The notes under the pieces: generated by a model
The model's database searches: none
The model's input: the letters and a program-made list of their open reading frames with translations, nothing else
What the model was told of the DNA's origin: nothing
Program-made: the position numbers and the translations under genes
Assembly: GCA_964640725.1 (NCBI GenBank)
Contig: CAZXIJ010000017.1
Location: 1 to 64,000, forward strand
DNA length: 64,000 nucleotides
Source of the DNA: CALHVX01 sp964640725
Lineage (GTDB): Bacteria > Pseudomonadota > Gammaproteobacteria > Pseudomonadales > Azotimanducaceae
Reading direction: 5' to 3'
In this document: positions 63,849 to 64,000 of the stretch, piece after piece
Numbering within the stretch: position 1 is the first letter of the stretch
Layout: each line of letters opens with the position of its first letter

Positions 63849-64000
63849 ATGGCGAATACCACCACTGACCCATCTGTCTATTACGTACCCCATAACGGCT
63901 GGTACCCCGTCTGGCTGGCGGGATCGCTGTTCATGGTGGTGTTCGGGCTGGGAAGCTGGCTCAACGAGCTGAAGGGCGACGCCGGCGGCGTGCCGCTGAT
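63849..64000 (+). CDS. coxC: Cytochrome c oxidase subunit III, 5' part
   Basis: The first 50 residues are visible: V-Y-Y-V-P-H-N-G-W-Y-P-V-W, then a membrane helix L-F-M-V-V-F-G-L-G-S-W. This is the N-terminus expected of COX3. The gene runs past the window end. Confidence 0.9.
   Translation, partial: MANTTTDPSVYYVPHNGWYPVWLAGSLFMVVFGLGSWLNELKGDAGGVPL

Overview
The window is a GC-rich gammaproteobacterial chromosome segment centred on the replication origin. The order yidC-yidD-rnpA-rpmH / oriC / dnaA-dnaN-recF-gyrB, with mnmE, mnmG-rsmG-parA-parB and a complete atp operon on the other arm, is typical of Gammaproteobacteria. A PEP-CTERM-type sorting tail, a bacterial voltage-gated sodium channel and a TonB receptor suggest an aquatic, probably marine, aerobe. 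I cannot name the genus. No tRNA, rRNA, CRISPR array or insertion sequence was seen.

Layout. 1-4408 (minus): TonB-dependent receptor, YfiR-like periplasmic protein and a hybrid histidine kinase with a probable CHASE8 sensor (cut by the window start). 4590-13414: accessory genes heavy in redox and detoxification functions: DUF1761 protein, degenerate EAL-HDOD protein, AraC regulator, thioredoxin, YHS protein, a peroxiredoxin-like protein with an in-frame UGA, an acetyltransferase-like protein, an alpha/beta-hydrolase-OsmC fusion, a NavBac-type channel, a cupin and glyoxalase I. 13507-21453: a cyclase-ATPase-TPR protein, a very unusual DyP peroxidase-cytochrome P450 fusion, a small unknown gene and a Crp-type regulator with a palindrome in its upstream region. 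21587-23515: a lipoprotein and a frameshifted PEP-CTERM gene. 23642-30976: atpIBEFHAGDC with promoter and terminator. 31095-40134: parB, parA, rsmG, mnmG, an exported protein, mnmE, yidC, yidD, rnpA, rpmH. 40203-41075: oriC with DnaA boxes, interrupted by a 100-N assembly gap. 41076-47339: dnaA, dnaN, recF (containing two parS sites) and gyrB. 47336-56088: acyltransferases, gmhB, tag, trkH, trkA, rsmB, fmt, def. 56448-59904: LysM protein, dprA, aroE, zinc-ribbon protein. 60302-64000: cytochrome c oxidase operon coxB (with fused cytochrome c domain), coxA, cox11, and coxC cut by the window end.

Most noteworthy: (1) a probable selenoprotein at 8214-8861, where UGA replaces the first Cys of a WCPYC-type active site and is followed by a SECIS-like hairpin; (2) a DyP-P450 double-haem fusion whose P450 half keeps the haem Cys but lacks recognisable I-helix Thr and ExxR motifs; (3) the latter lying between a class III cyclase-like gene and a Crp-type gene with cAMP-binding residues; (4) two parS sites inside recF; (5) a YfiR-type input apparently wired to a histidine kinase rather than a diguanylate cyclase.
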